DNA of 64,000 nt from an uncultured Ruminococcus sp. (GCA_937902395.1 CALGTV010000038.1:7989-71988); one strand, 5' to 3'; shown: positions 15,518-23,970, counted from the first letter of the stretch. Made by a program: numbers and translations. Notes: generated by a model from the letters alone, not told the origin.

Positions 15518-15605
15518 TGCTTTGCAGCTATTAGCCATTAGCCGTTAGCCGTTAGCTGATGATTTACAAAGCTAAAAGCTAATGGATAAAGGCTAACAGC
15601 TCTTA
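15518..15605. repeat. Short TTAGC/GCTAA repeats forming a large imperfect hairpin
   Basis: Copies of ATTAGCC / GTTAGCC in tandem are followed by inverted copies (GCTAAAAGCTAATGG, GGCTAACAGCT). The same words occur around 12325-12335 and 12408-12423. Possibly a mobile palindromic remnant; it lies between the two dehydratase-system genes. Confidence 0.55.
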
Positions 15606-15630
15606 ATTTTAAATTGTATAGGAGATTAAT

Positions 15631-16857
15631 ATGCCTGAATATGCAAAATTTACTGAGGATATGATAAAAACCCATACTATCCTCGTTCCCGATATGCTGC
15701 CGATTCATTTCAAGCTGCTTATCGCTATATTTGAAAGCAAGGGCTACCACATGGAGCTTTTGCAGAACGATTCCCGCGCTGTCGTTGATGAGGGATTGAA
15801 AAACGTTCACAATGACGCTTGTTATCCTGCTTTGCTTGTTATCGGTCAGTTTATGGACGCTCTCAAAAGCGGTAAATACGACCTCGACAAGACTGCTCTG
15901 CTTATTACCCAGACAGGCGGCGGCTGTCGTGCCTCCAACTATATTCACCTGCTGAGAAAGGCTGTTGACAAGAATTTTCCGCAGGTGCCTGTTGTGTCCC
16001 TCAATTTCAGCGGACTTGAAAAAGACAGCGGTTTCAAAATCACTGCACCGATGTTCTTCAAGTTCCTCTATGCTGTTCTCTACGGCGATTTGCTTATGAC
16101 TTGCTACAACAAGTGCCGTACATACGAGGTAAACAAGGGCGATGCTAAAGCTACTCTTGAAAAATGGCAGGACGCTCTTGGCGAAATGTTCCGTCAGGGT
16201 AAGGGATACACCAAAACTAAAAAGCTTTACCGCGATATCCTTGACGATTTCGGAGCTATAAAGCTCAGCGGTGAAAATAAAATTAAAGTCGGCATTGTGG
16301 GTGAGATTTATGTTAAATATTCACCTCTTGCAAATAATCACCTTGAAGATTTTCTCATATCCGAGGGCTGTGAGCCTGTTGTGCCGTCGCTTCTGGAATT
16401 CGTCATGTACTGCGCTGTAAGCAACTTTAACAATGCGGCGCTTTACGACAACAAAAACATGAAATCCATGGTGTTCAAGCTTGGATATAAGCTGATTTAT
16501 GCTAAACAAAAAGAGCTTATCAACATCATGAAACAGCATGGAAAATTTGAGCCTCTTCACGATTTTGAGCATCTCCGCAAATTAGCTGATAAATACATAA
16601 ATCAGGGCGTTGTTATGGGCGAGGGCTGGCTTATTCCTGCAGAAATGGCGGCTCTTGCAAAATCAGGAGTTGAAAACATCATCTGCGCTCAGCCTTTCGG
16701 TTGTCTGCCTAATCATATCGTTGCAAAAGGTATGTCACGCGCTATCAAGGACGACAATCCCAATGCAAATATTGTTGCTATCGACTACGACCCCGGCGCT
16801 ACAAGAGTAAATCAGGAGAACCGCATAAAGCTTATGCTGGTTAATGCAAAGCGATGA
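15631..16857 (+). CDS. 2-hydroxyacyl-CoA dehydratase-like protein (COG3581 type)
   Basis: 408 residues, in the 2-hydroxyglutaryl-CoA dehydratase D-component-like family. The cysteines expected to hold an Fe-S cluster are visible in VHNDACYPALLV, TGGGCRASNY and near the C-terminus in AQPFGCLPNHI. It most likely receives electrons from the large activase encoded upstream. Proteins of this type in Clostridia are often annotated only as activase-related, and their acyl-CoA substrates are not established. It follows AGGAGA and overlaps psd by 4 bases (ATGA), so the three genes probably form an operon, although the membrane-lipid link is puzzling. Confidence 0.85.
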   Translation: MPEYAKFTEDMIKTHTILVPDMLPIHFKLLIAIFESKGYHMELLQNDSRAVVDEGLKNVHNDACYPALLVIGQFMDALKSGKYDLDKTALLITQTGGGCRASNYIHLLRKAVDKNFPQVPVVSLNFSGLEKDSGFKITAPMFFKFLYAVLYGDLLMTCYNKCRTYEVNKGDAKATLEKWQDALGEMFRQGKGYTKTKKLYRDILDDFGAIKLSGENKIKVGIVGEIYVKYSPLANNHLEDFLISEGCEPVVPSLLEFVMYCAVSNFNNAALYDNKNMKSMVFKLGYKLIYAKQKELINIMKQHGKFEPLHDFEHLRKLADKYINQGVVMGEGWLIPAEMAALAKSGVENIICAQPFGCLPNHIVAKGMSRAIKDDNPNANIVAIDYDPGATRVNQENRIKLMLVNAKR

Positions 16858-17729
16858 TTAAGACAAGATTCGGAGCATATCTCCGCGAAAATAAGACGCA
16901 GGAAAAATGGCTTAACAAGCTTTATGGAAACTTTTTTGGCAGATGCGTGCTGAAAATTCTCACTTTGCCTTTTATCTCAAAGATTGTGGGAAAATTTATG
17001 GATTCTGAACTTTCAATTCCACTTATAAAGCCGTTTATACGAAAAAATTTTATTGATATGGACGATTACGAAAGAGTAGATTACAAAAGCTACAATGAAT
17101 TCTTTACAAGAAAGATAATCCCCTCTGCTCGTCCTGTTTCATATGTTCCTACAGATTTCATCTGCCCCTGCGATTCAAAGCTTACAGTTTACGAAATAAA
17201 CGAAAGCAGCCTTTTCAGTATTAAGAATTCCATGTACAGTGTTGAAGATTTGTTGAAAAATAAATCCCTCGCGAAAAAATATCAAGGCGGATACTGTTTG
17301 ATATTCCGACTGTGTGTTGACGATTATCACCGCTACTGCTACATTGATAACGGTGTAAAGGGGACAAATAAATTTATCAAGGGTGAATTGCATACTGTAA
17401 ATCCCATTGCATTAAAATATTACAACATCTACAAGAGAAACAGCCGTGAGTATACTATTCTCCGTACTGAAAATTTTGGCGATGTGGTACAGGTCGAGGT
17501 TGGCGCTCTCCTTGTTGGCAAAATATGTAATCACCATGGAAAGCACAAATTCCGCAGAGGCGAGGAAAAGGGTATGTTTCAGTTTGGCGGCTCAACTGTT
17601 GTTTTACTCGTTCAAAGAGATAAAGTTATAATTGATAAAGATATTCTTGAAAATTCTGCAAACGGATTTGAAACTATGGTTCAATATGGTGAGAAAATAG
17701 GTAATAAAAAGGATTCTAAGGGTCAATAA
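16854..17729 (+). CDS. psd: Phosphatidylserine decarboxylase proenzyme
   Basis: Converts phosphatidylserine to phosphatidylethanolamine, using a pyruvoyl group made by self-cleavage. The cleavage motif is FQFGGSTVVLL near residue 245; the cut would fall between Gly and Ser. The conserved histidine region is DDYHRYCYIDNG and the preceding stretch CPCDSKLTVYE is typical. 291 residues is normal for the bacterial clostridial type. The start codon overlaps the dehydratase-like gene's stop (ATGA). It works with PssA (1406-2050), which lies apart in this window. A terminator hairpin overlaps its stop codon. Confidence 0.95.
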   Translation: MIKTRFGAYLRENKTQEKWLNKLYGNFFGRCVLKILTLPFISKIVGKFMDSELSIPLIKPFIRKNFIDMDDYERVDYKSYNEFFTRKIIPSARPVSYVPTDFICPCDSKLTVYEINESSLFSIKNSMYSVEDLLKNKSLAKKYQGGYCLIFRLCVDDYHRYCYIDNGVKGTNKFIKGELHTVNPIALKYYNIYKRNSREYTILRTENFGDVVQVEVGALLVGKICNHHGKHKFRRGEEKGMFQFGGSTVVLLVQRDKVIIDKDILENSANGFETMVQYGEKIGNKKDSKGQ

Positions 17730-17748
17730 CCTTTAGAATCCTTTTTAC
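17706..17748 (+). terminator. Terminator at the psd stop codon
   Basis: AAAAAGGATTCTAAGG pairs with CCTTTAGAATCCTTTTT; the psd stop lies in the loop. Confidence 0.85.
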
Positions 17749-17766
17749 CAATCAAATTATTATCTG

Positions 17767-17925
17767 ATACCAATCCCTGAAACAACAGTAGACAAATCTA
17801 ATGGCATAAATGCTGCATGTCGTCGTTGTCCTCCTCACCATACGACAGTATGCTTTCGTCGTCCGCCTTGACATACATCATTTCTGCTCATCATCTTTGT
17901 CTACTAACATTTTAGGGATTGGTAT
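17767..17925. mobile_element. MITE-like element with ~30-bp terminal inverted repeats
   Basis: 159 bases bounded by imperfect inverted repeats: ATACCAATCCCTGAAA ... AGTAGACAAA on the left and TTTGTCTACT ... TTTTAGGGATTGGTAT on the right; 26 of 30 positions match. If the ends are TACCAATCCC/GGGATTGGTA, the flanks both read TGA, a possible 3-base target duplication. No transposase is encoded. The right end overlaps the last codons and stop of the minus-strand permease gene. It is probably moved by an IS transposase encoded elsewhere. Confidence 0.75.
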
Positions 17926-19015
17926 GAAAAGCAAGAAGCAATCCCAACAATCCAAAATTAATCGCTGTGAATACTGCCATATATCTCACCGTTTTTGCGC
18001 CCTCTGATGCTCTGTAATATTGGAACGATATTAAACTTGCCAGAGATGCTATTATTGTTCCTAATCCGCCTGTATTTACTCCAAGCAATAATGCTTTGCC
18101 GTTTTCAGTGAATCCCGAAAGCATTACTGCCGCAGGAACATTGCTTATTATCTGCGATAATACTACGGATACTATAACTTCTCTGTTCTGTAAAATCTCT
18201 GAGACAAATCCGCTTACTGCTTCAATCCGCGCTATATTCCCTACAAAAACGAAAAAGCATACAAATGTAGCAAGAAGTCCGTAATCTACTTTTAACAATA
18301 GTCTTCTGTCGCATATCAGCGCAACTGTAACAGCAATTATAAAACATGCCCAATCGGGTACTACGCGGAATACCGACAGCAGACATACTGCAAATAAACC
18401 AAGGTATATTGCAGATTTTACTTTTGAAATCTCCTGCACTGCCGCTGATTCAGCTTTACATTCCGTTTTCGGCAGGAATAAACACAATATCAGCAATGCC
18501 GCAAGACTTACCGCAGCTGTGGGCAGCATTGTTGTGAAAAAATCCACTAATGTCAACTTGTATTTGTCATATATAAAAAGATTCTGCGGATTTCCGAATG
18601 GAGTGACCATGCTTCCCAGATTTGCCGCCGCTGTTTCAAGTACAATTGTCAGTATGCGGCTTTTTTCATCCCTGATTTTTTCATATACCATGAGTGTCAG
18701 CGGAACAAATGTTATAAGCGCTACATCATTTGTTACAAGCATTGATGAAAAGTAACATATCAGTGTGAATATTATTCCAAGGCGGCGGATATTCCCCGCT
18801 TTTTTCAGCAACAGGGATGTTGCTTTTTCAAATATTCCGATGCTTCTGAATCCGCCAACCGCTGTCATAAGACAAAAAAGTTGTATCAGTACGGCTCGAT
18901 TTATGTACCCTGCGTATGCACTGTCAGGCGGAATTATAAATACCGTTGCCAAAGCTGCAATAAACGCTATGACAAGAACAGGCTGTGCCTTTATGAATTT
19001 TTTTACTCGTTCCAA
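17912..19015 (-). CDS. SLC13/ArsB-type anion permease
   Basis: 367 residues with ten or so hydrophobic segments, of the ion-transporter superfamily that includes citrate, dicarboxylate, Na+/H+ (NhaD) and arsenite (ArsB) carriers. The repeated re-entrant loops are seen as SSMLVTNDVALITFVPL and QIISNVPAAVMLSGF, and between them SMVTPFGNPQNLFIYDKY, the typical (G)NPQNL signature. The substrate cannot be assigned. The last four or five residues (FHTNP) and the stop codon are encoded inside the right inverted repeat of the MITE-like element, so the natural C-terminus may have been altered. The start overlaps the kinase-like gene by 13 bases; the two are co-transcribed. Confidence 0.82.
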   Translation of the reverse strand: MERVKKFIKAQPVLVIAFIAALATVFIIPPDSAYAGYINRAVLIQLFCLMTAVGGFRSIGIFEKATSLLLKKAGNIRRLGIIFTLICYFSSMLVTNDVALITFVPLTLMVYEKIRDEKSRILTIVLETAAANLGSMVTPFGNPQNLFIYDKYKLTLVDFFTTMLPTAAVSLAALLILCLFLPKTECKAESAAVQEISKVKSAIYLGLFAVCLLSVFRVVPDWACFIIAVTVALICDRRLLLKVDYGLLATFVCFFVFVGNIARIEAVSGFVSEILQNREVIVSVVLSQIISNVPAAVMLSGFTENGKALLLGVNTGGLGTIIASLASLISFQYYRASEGAKTVRYMAVFTAINFGLLGLLLAFHTNP

Positions 19016-19584
19016 GTTTTCATCTCCGATTTTATTTCACTTATGCAATCCTCAATATCTCCGTTATTTGAAAATCGCTTTTTTATGCCTGCGGATTCCA
19101 GTTTTTCATCTGAAAAATCTTCGGAATCTGCAAGAAATCTTCTGCATAACTCTGCATATCGCGGCGACGGCTCAAGCTGTTCACGCTGAATCGCTCGCAT
19201 AAGCCGAATTCCGTCCTCAACTTCGATATATATGGGCACTACTGAATCACCTAAAGTCTCCCTGATTTTTATGTAACTTTCAAGTGTGCCGATTCCAAGA
19301 CAATTTCCTTTTTCAAGGTCTATACTATCCTGTGATGTAAAATAAATCCACTCTCCGTGAACAGTGTTGTATATCCGCGATTCGAGAACTTTCCCTGCTG
19401 CTTTCATATCATCATAGCAACTGCGGTCAACAAAGTGATACTCTCTGCCCTGCTTTTCATTTTCTCTCATCGGACGCGTTGTATGCAGAACAATTGGTGT
19501 AAGCTCCATATCTTTCAGCAGCGTTTTATAAATGGTGTCCTTGCCGCTGGAACTCTTACCCATGATGTAAAAAATGCGATTCAT
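19003..19584 (-). CDS. Guanylate-kinase-like protein
   Basis: 193 residues counted from the ATG at 19584, which follows AGAGGTGAG; an upstream in-frame start adds only six residues. The P-loop is IMGKSSSGKDT and the nucleotide-binding stretch VLHTTRPMRENEKQGREYHF matches the guanylate kinase signature (TTRxxRxxExxGxxYxF). It is therefore a GMP-kinase-fold protein. The C-terminal third differs from housekeeping Gmk and the pairing with a permease is unusual, so it may be a paralog; the housekeeping gene would be elsewhere. The 3' end overlaps the permease start. Confidence 0.8.
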   Translation of the reverse strand: MNRIFYIMGKSSSGKDTIYKTLLKDMELTPIVLHTTRPMRENEKQGREYHFVDRSCYDDMKAAGKVLESRIYNTVHGEWIYFTSQDSIDLEKGNCLGIGTLESYIKIRETLGDSVVPIYIEVEDGIRLMRAIQREQLEPSPRYAELCRRFLADSEDFSDEKLESAGIKKRFSNNGDIEDCISEIKSEMKTWNE

Positions 19585-19943
19585 ACTCTCACCTCTTTTC
19601 AAATTTGCCTTTATAATTTTATCACAGTATGAAGTCTATGTCAAGAAAATTTCTTCTCCTTAAAAAGTTTCACGTGAAACATTTACAGGGCATCCCCCAC
19701 AGCAATATAATCCGATTCGCCCCCTCTCCCCCAGTCCCCTGAAACGCAATACTGCAATTTCAAGTATGAGCAATATAATTCAAGGGGAGTGGGTTGAACA
19801 CATCAGGGGAGTGATAATATTTTTATAGATTGTTGCATTTGTCACTTTTATTTTTCTGCTGAATATGTTATAATTATAGTGTCAAAAGTACAATGAATAA
19901 AAGTAAAATATATACAAATAATAAAAAAGCGAGGTAATTTAAA
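19585..19943. other. Spacer with parS and a short inverted repeat
   Basis: 359 bases between divergent genes. It holds a parS site (19666-19681), a CAGTCCCCTGA / TCAGGGGAGTG inverted repeat (19732-19742 and 19803-19813), a direct repeat GCAATATAAT (19702 and 19770), and TATAAT at about 19868 that may serve the flavodiiron gene. No reading frame of note. Confidence 0.6.
19666..19681. promoter_or_regulatory. parS site
   Basis: AGTTTCACGTGAAACA; one base from the Firmicute parS consensus TGTTTCACGTGAAACA. The most origin-distal site of the set seen here, 3.4 kb from the parB stop. Confidence 0.85.
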
Positions 19944-21101
19944 TTGAAAAACGTCAAAAATAATATTTTCTATGTGGGTGTAAATGACCACGAAATCGAC
20001 CTGTTCGAAGGACAGTACATTGTACCTAATGGTATGGCATATAACTCTTATGTCATCACCGACGAAAAAATTGCTGTACTTGATTCTGTTGATATAAAGT
20101 TTGGTGACAAATGGCTGGAAAATATTAATGAGGTTCTTGGTGAGAAAAATCCTGACTATCTTATTATTCAGCATATGGAACCCGACCACTCTGCTTGCAT
20201 TGATAAATTTGTCAGCAAATACCCGAATGCTATCGTTGTTGGAAATGCTAAAACCTTTGATATGCTCCGCGCATTCTTCCCGAATCTTGAACTCCCTAAC
20301 ACACTTACTGTAAAAGACGGCGAGAAACTCTCCCTCGGCAACCATGAACTGACATTCGTCACCGCTCCTATGGTTCACTGGCCTGAGGTTATGCTGACAT
20401 ATGATAGCGCGGAAAAGGTTCTTTTCTCCGCTGACGCGTTCGGAAAATTCGGTGCTCTTGATGTTGATGAGGATTGGGCTTGTGAGGCTCGCCGCTACTA
20501 TTTCGGCATTGTCGGAAAATACGGCGTGCAGGTGCAGGCTCTTCTGAAAAAAGCTTCTGCGCTGGATATTGAGACTATCTGTCCCCTCCATGGTCCGATT
20601 CTTAAAGAAAATCTCGGCTATTATCTCAACCTCTATAACACATGGTCAAGTTATGGCGTTGAATCTGATGGCGTTTTCATCGCTTATACTTCCGTTTATG
20701 GCAACACTAAAGCAGCGGCTGAAATGCTCCGCGATAAGCTCATTGAAAAAGGCTGTCCAAAAGTTGCAATTGCTGATCTTGCCCGTGAAGATATGGCTGA
20801 ATGTGTAGAGGACGGCTTCCGTTATGGAAAAATTGTACTTGCAACTACAACTTATAACGCTGAAATCTTCCCATTTATGAATCAGTTTATTGATTCATTA
20901 GTTGAAAGAAATTACCAAAATCGTACAATTGGAATTATCGAAAATGGTTCATGGGCTCCTATGGCTGCTAAAGTTATCAAATCAAAATTCGAAAAATCAA
21001 AAAATATAACTTTTACAAATTCTATTGTTTCTATCAAATCCGCTTTAAAACCTGAAAATATTGCTCAGATTGAGGCTATGGCTGATGAACTTCTGAAATA
21101 A
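19944..21101 (+). CDS. Flavodiiron protein (A-type flavoprotein)
   Basis: 385 residues. Reduces O2 to water or NO to N2O using electrons from rubredoxin or similar carriers, protecting anaerobes. The metallo-beta-lactamase-like part carries the diiron ligands: QHMEPDHSAC (H-x-E-x-D-H), the His in APMVHWPEV, the Asp in FSADAFG and the His in CPLHGPIL. The flavodoxin part starts near residue 250 (AYTSVYGNTKAAAEML binds FMN phosphate). No rubredoxin domain is fused. The start is TTG after GCGAGG. The thioredoxin reductase and thioredoxin genes follow closely, making an oxygen/redox-stress module. Confidence 0.93.
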   Translation: MKNVKNNIFYVGVNDHEIDLFEGQYIVPNGMAYNSYVITDEKIAVLDSVDIKFGDKWLENINEVLGEKNPDYLIIQHMEPDHSACIDKFVSKYPNAIVVGNAKTFDMLRAFFPNLELPNTLTVKDGEKLSLGNHELTFVTAPMVHWPEVMLTYDSAEKVLFSADAFGKFGALDVDEDWACEARRYYFGIVGKYGVQVQALLKKASALDIETICPLHGPILKENLGYYLNLYNTWSSYGVESDGVFIAYTSVYGNTKAAAEMLRDKLIEKGCPKVAIADLAREDMAECVEDGFRYGKIVLATTTYNAEIFPFMNQFIDSLVERNYQNRTIGIIENGSWAPMAAKVIKSKFEKSKNITFTNSIVSIKSALKPENIAQIEAMADELLK

Positions 21102-21110
21102 GGTGACATT

Positions 21111-21308
21111 ATGAAAGTAAAATTAAATCCCGATGAGGCTGTTGTTGCAAGAATCAAAGAGGGACTTGAAAAAAAGGACGGCTATTGTCCATGCAGACTT
21201 GCAAAAACACCCGAAAATAAATGTATGTGCAAAGAATTCCGCGACCAGATTGCCGACCCTGATTTCGAGGGGTTCTGCCACTGTATGCTTTACTATAAGG
21301 AGAAATGA
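21111..21308 (+). CDS. Ferredoxin-thioredoxin reductase, catalytic subunit
   Basis: 65 residues with the six cysteines of the FTR catalytic subunit: CPC (residues 26-28), the CMC pair, and CHC near the end (GFCHCMLYY). These hold a [4Fe-4S] cluster beside a redox disulfide, passing electrons from ferredoxin to thioredoxin. The variable subunit of plant and cyanobacterial enzymes is not encoded nearby, as in other anaerobes. It lies 9 bases after the flavodiiron gene and 1 base before thioredoxin, so the redox partner is probably the neighbouring thioredoxin. Confidence 0.9.
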   Translation: MKVKLNPDEAVVARIKEGLEKKDGYCPCRLAKTPENKCMCKEFRDQIADPDFEGFCHCMLYYKEK

Positions 21309-21309
21309 T

Positions 21310-21624
21310 ATGGCTGAAATTACAATTACTAAAGAAAATTTTGACGATGAAGTCCGCAACTATAAAGGAGTTGTGCTCCTTGACCTGTGGGCAAGCTGGT
21401 GCGGTCCTTGCATGATGATTGCCCCTGCTGTTGCGGAAATTGCAGAGGAAATGGCTGGAAAAGTCAAAGTAGGCAAGATAAACGTTGATGAACAGCCTGA
21501 ACTTGCCGCCGCTTTCAGCTGTGAAAGTATTCCAATGCTTGTAGCTGTAAAGGACGGCGCGATTCATAATATATCTGTAGGCTACAAGGAAAAAGACGAT
21601 ATTCTTAAAATGTTGAATATCTGA
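21310..21624 (+). CDS. Thioredoxin
   Basis: 104 residues with the canonical active site DLWASWCGPCMMIAP (near residue 30) and the cis-proline loop SIPMLVAVKDG. Full-length, single-domain, cytosolic. The ATG lies directly after the FTR stop, with GGAGAA as ribosome site inside the FTR end. It is a thiol reductant reduced by the upstream FTR, an arrangement that bypasses NADPH-dependent TrxB. Confidence 0.96.
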   Translation: MAEITITKENFDDEVRNYKGVVLLDLWASWCGPCMMIAPAVAEIAEEMAGKVKVGKINVDEQPELAAAFSCESIPMLVAVKDGAIHNISVGYKEKDDILKMLNI

Positions 21625-21636
21625 CAAAAATGATTA

Positions 21637-21672
21637 CACCTCCCAAAATAGTGCATACTATAAAGGGAGGTG
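21637..21672 (+). promoter_or_regulatory. Inverted repeat sequestering a ribosome-binding site
   Basis: CACCTCCC (21637-21644) is the exact complement of GGGAGGTG (21665-21672), which is the Shine-Dalgarno of the small protein at 21679. If both are on one transcript the site is masked, so translation may be conditional; a start between them (a TATACT-like word sits in the loop) would free it. Confidence 0.55.
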
Positions 21673-21678
21673 ATTTTT

Positions 21679-21774
21679 TTGATTAGTTTTATTGTAGGAA
21701 GCATGGTTGGCGGAACAATCGGCGCTTTTGCTATGTGTATGTGTGCTGCTTCTAAACTCAGTGAAAAAGAATAG
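21679..21774 (+). CDS. Tiny membrane protein, DUF3789-like
   Basis: 31 residues, start TTG after a strong GGGAGGTG. The reading is MISFIVGSMVGGTIGAFAM followed by CMCAASKLSEKE: one Gly-rich hydrophobic helix, a CxC, then a charged tail. This matches the pattern of proteins annotated DUF3789, often found in Clostridia and their phages; function unknown. Confidence 0.65.
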   Translation: MISFIVGSMVGGTIGAFAMCMCAASKLSEKE

Positions 21775-21803
21775 TGCGAAACAACTATATAGCCATTTCG
21801 CAC
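21774..21803. terminator. Hairpin between convergent genes
   Basis: GTGCGAAA / TTTCGCAC with T-rich sequence on each side; probably ends the small-protein transcript and serS. Confidence 0.6.
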
Positions 21804-21815
21804 CGTTTATCATTT

Positions 21816-23105
21816 TTACTTTTCAGGAACTGCAATAATATCCTTGCGCATATAAGGTCTTAATGCCTCAGGAATTCTGATGCTTCCGTCCTCGTTGAGA
21901 TTGTTTTCAAGGAATGCAATCAACATTCTGGGAGGAGCTACAACTGTATTGTTAAGGGTGTGGGCAAAGTACTTGTTTCCGTCCTCGCCCTTAACACGTA
22001 TTTTCAGACGGCGAGCCTGTGCATCTCCAAGATTTGAACAGCTTCCAACCTCGAAATACTTCTTCTGACGGGGTGACCATGCCTCAACGTCAATACTCTT
22101 AACTTTAAGGTCTGCAAGGTCTCCTGAACAGCACTCGAGAGTACGTACCGGAATATCAAGTGTGCGGAAGAATTCAACAGTATAGCTGTAAAGCTTGTGG
22201 AACCATTCCATTGACTCCTCAGGCTTGCAGACAACAATCATTTCCTGCTTTTCAAACTGGTGAATACGGTATACACCGCGCTCCTCAATACCGTGAGCTC
22301 CAACTTCCTTACGGAAACATGGTGAATAACTTGTCAAAGTCTTAGGAAGTTCGGCTTCTGGAACGATTGTGTCGATAAATTTACCAATCATTGAGTGCTC
22401 AGATGTGCCGATGAGGTATAAATCCTCACCCTCAATCTTGTACATCATGCCTTCCATTTCAGCAAAGCTCATAACTCCTGTAACAACATCGCTTCTTATC
22501 ATGAATGGAGGGATATAATATGTGAATCCCTTGTCAATCATGAAGTCGCGTGCATAAGAAAGAATACAGCTCTGAAGCTGTGCAATGTCTCCGCAGAGGT
22601 AGTAGAAACCGTTTCCGCTTGTCTTTCTTGCGCTGTCGAGATCGATTCCGTTTACTTTTTCCATGATATCAACGTGGTAAGGCACCTCAAACTCAGGAAC
22701 AAAAGGATCGCCAAAACGCTCAACCTCAACGTTTTCACTGTCATCCTTGCCTATCGGCACTGAATCGTCGATTATATTAGGGATAACAAGCATAATTTCG
22801 CGGATATCAGCTTCAAGTTTTACTTCAAGCTCTTCCATCTCTGTAAGCTTATTACCAAGCTCAGCAACCTCAGCCTTTGCAGCCTCAGCCTCGTCTTTCA
22901 TGCCCTTAGCCATGAATCCGCCGATTTCCTTGCTCTTTACCTTGCGCTGATTGCGGAGATTATCACATTCAACCTTAGTTTTACGATACTGCTCGTCCAG
23001 CTCGATTACCTTATCAACCAGCTCAATCTTTGAATCCTGAAACTTTTTCTTAATATTTTCCTTTACAACATCAGGATTTGCTCTTAAAAATTTAATATCT
23101 ATCAT
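21816..23105 (-). CDS. serS: Seryl-tRNA synthetase
   Basis: Class II aminoacyl-tRNA synthetase, 429 residues. The N-terminal coiled coil (about 30-105) that holds the tRNA-Ser long arm is followed by the catalytic domain: motif 2 in CFRKEVGAHGIEERGVYRIHQFEK (FRxE-type) and motif 3 in NNTVVAPPRMLIAFLENN (GxxR-type, here P-P-R). The gene follows parB by 11 bases on the same strand, the order seen in many Firmicutes. AGGAG precedes the start. Confidence 0.97.
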   Translation of the reverse strand: MIDIKFLRANPDVVKENIKKKFQDSKIELVDKVIELDEQYRKTKVECDNLRNQRKVKSKEIGGFMAKGMKDEAEAAKAEVAELGNKLTEMEELEVKLEADIREIMLVIPNIIDDSVPIGKDDSENVEVERFGDPFVPEFEVPYHVDIMEKVNGIDLDSARKTSGNGFYYLCGDIAQLQSCILSYARDFMIDKGFTYYIPPFMIRSDVVTGVMSFAEMEGMMYKIEGEDLYLIGTSEHSMIGKFIDTIVPEAELPKTLTSYSPCFRKEVGAHGIEERGVYRIHQFEKQEMIVVCKPEESMEWFHKLYSYTVEFFRTLDIPVRTLECCSGDLADLKVKSIDVEAWSPRQKKYFEVGSCSNLGDAQARRLKIRVKGEDGNKYFAHTLNNTVVAPPRMLIAFLENNLNEDGSIRIPEALRPYMRKDIIAVPEK

Positions 23106-23116
23106 TTTTTTACTCC

Positions 23117-23965
23117 TTACTCCTCGTCAACAAGTTTTTCTGCAATTGCTGCGAGGTCATCTTTATCATAAAATTCGAGAATCAGAACACCCTTGTTCTT
23201 GCCATAATCTACTTTAACCTTGCGTCCAAGGCGTTCTTTCAATGATATTTCCATTTCGGTAAAATAATTATCAATTTTTTTATCATCTGTTGGAGGGGTA
23301 TGAATCTCAACTGTTGATTTTTGCGCAAGCTTTTCCACCTGACGGACAGTCATTCCGCCGTCTGCTGCTCTGTTAGCAATAGCAAGCATCATTTCTTCAT
23401 CTTCAAAACCGAGTAAAGCCTTTGCATGACCTGACGATAATTCGCCATTTTCAAGCATTTTCAGCACTCTTTGCGGAAGTGAAAGCAGACGTACTGCATT
23501 TGCAACTGCTGAACGGGATTTTCCAACCATTTTTCCCACTTGTTCCTGCGTCATGCCGTAATTTTCAATAAGCTCATTGTATCCGGCGGCTTCTTCGACG
23601 GGATTTAGATTTTCTCGCTGGAGATTCTCGATAATAGCAATTTGCATAGTCTCAACATCGGAAAGCTCCTTAATATTTACAGGAACTTCGTCAAGTCCAA
23701 GCATACGCGCTGCTCGCCACCTGCGCTCACCGGCAACAATCTGATATCCGCCTGATTCCATTGGTCGTACAAGAATTGGCTGTAAAATTCCGTGCTCACG
23801 AATAGAATCCGCAAGGGTTGAAATGGATTCTGTAGAAAAATGCTTACGGGGCTGGTCACGATTTGGCTCAATTTCAGAAGTACGCAAAGTCGTTTTAATC
23901 TGCACATCACTTGCATTTTCGCTGAATAGAGAATCAAGACCTGCGCCTAATCCGCCAATTGCCAT
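23117..23965 (-). CDS. parB: Chromosome-partitioning protein ParB (Spo0J)
   Basis: CTP-dependent DNA clamp that loads at parS, spreads, and recruits SMC. About 282 residues from the ATG at 23965; a GTG nine bases upstream overlaps the parA stop. The ParB/Srx CTP-binding motif is intact (AGERRWRAARM near 78), followed by IIENLQRENLNPVEEA, the HTH for parS (GKMVGKSRSAVANAVRLLSL), and a C-terminal dimerisation region (VDYGKNKGVLILEFYDKDDL). It works with ParA upstream and with the parS sites listed here. Confidence 0.96.
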   Translation of the reverse strand: MAIGGLGAGLDSLFSENASDVQIKTTLRTSEIEPNRDQPRKHFSTESISTLADSIREHGILQPILVRPMESGGYQIVAGERRWRAARMLGLDEVPVNIKELSDVETMQIAIIENLQRENLNPVEEAAGYNELIENYGMTQEQVGKMVGKSRSAVANAVRLLSLPQRVLKMLENGELSSGHAKALLGFEDEEMMLAIANRAADGGMTVRQVEKLAQKSTVEIHTPPTDDKKIDNYFTEMEISLKERLGRKVKVDYGKNKGVLILEFYDKDDLAAIAEKLVDEE

Positions 23966-23970
23966 AAAAA

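Noticed and set aside
15518..15605. Riboswitch between the dehydratase genes
   Set aside because: The hairpin is built from simple TTAGC repeats and matches no aptamer pattern I know.
19848..20591. 247-residue minus-strand frame
   Set aside because: Shadow of the flavodiiron gene, which has complete family motifs on the other strand.
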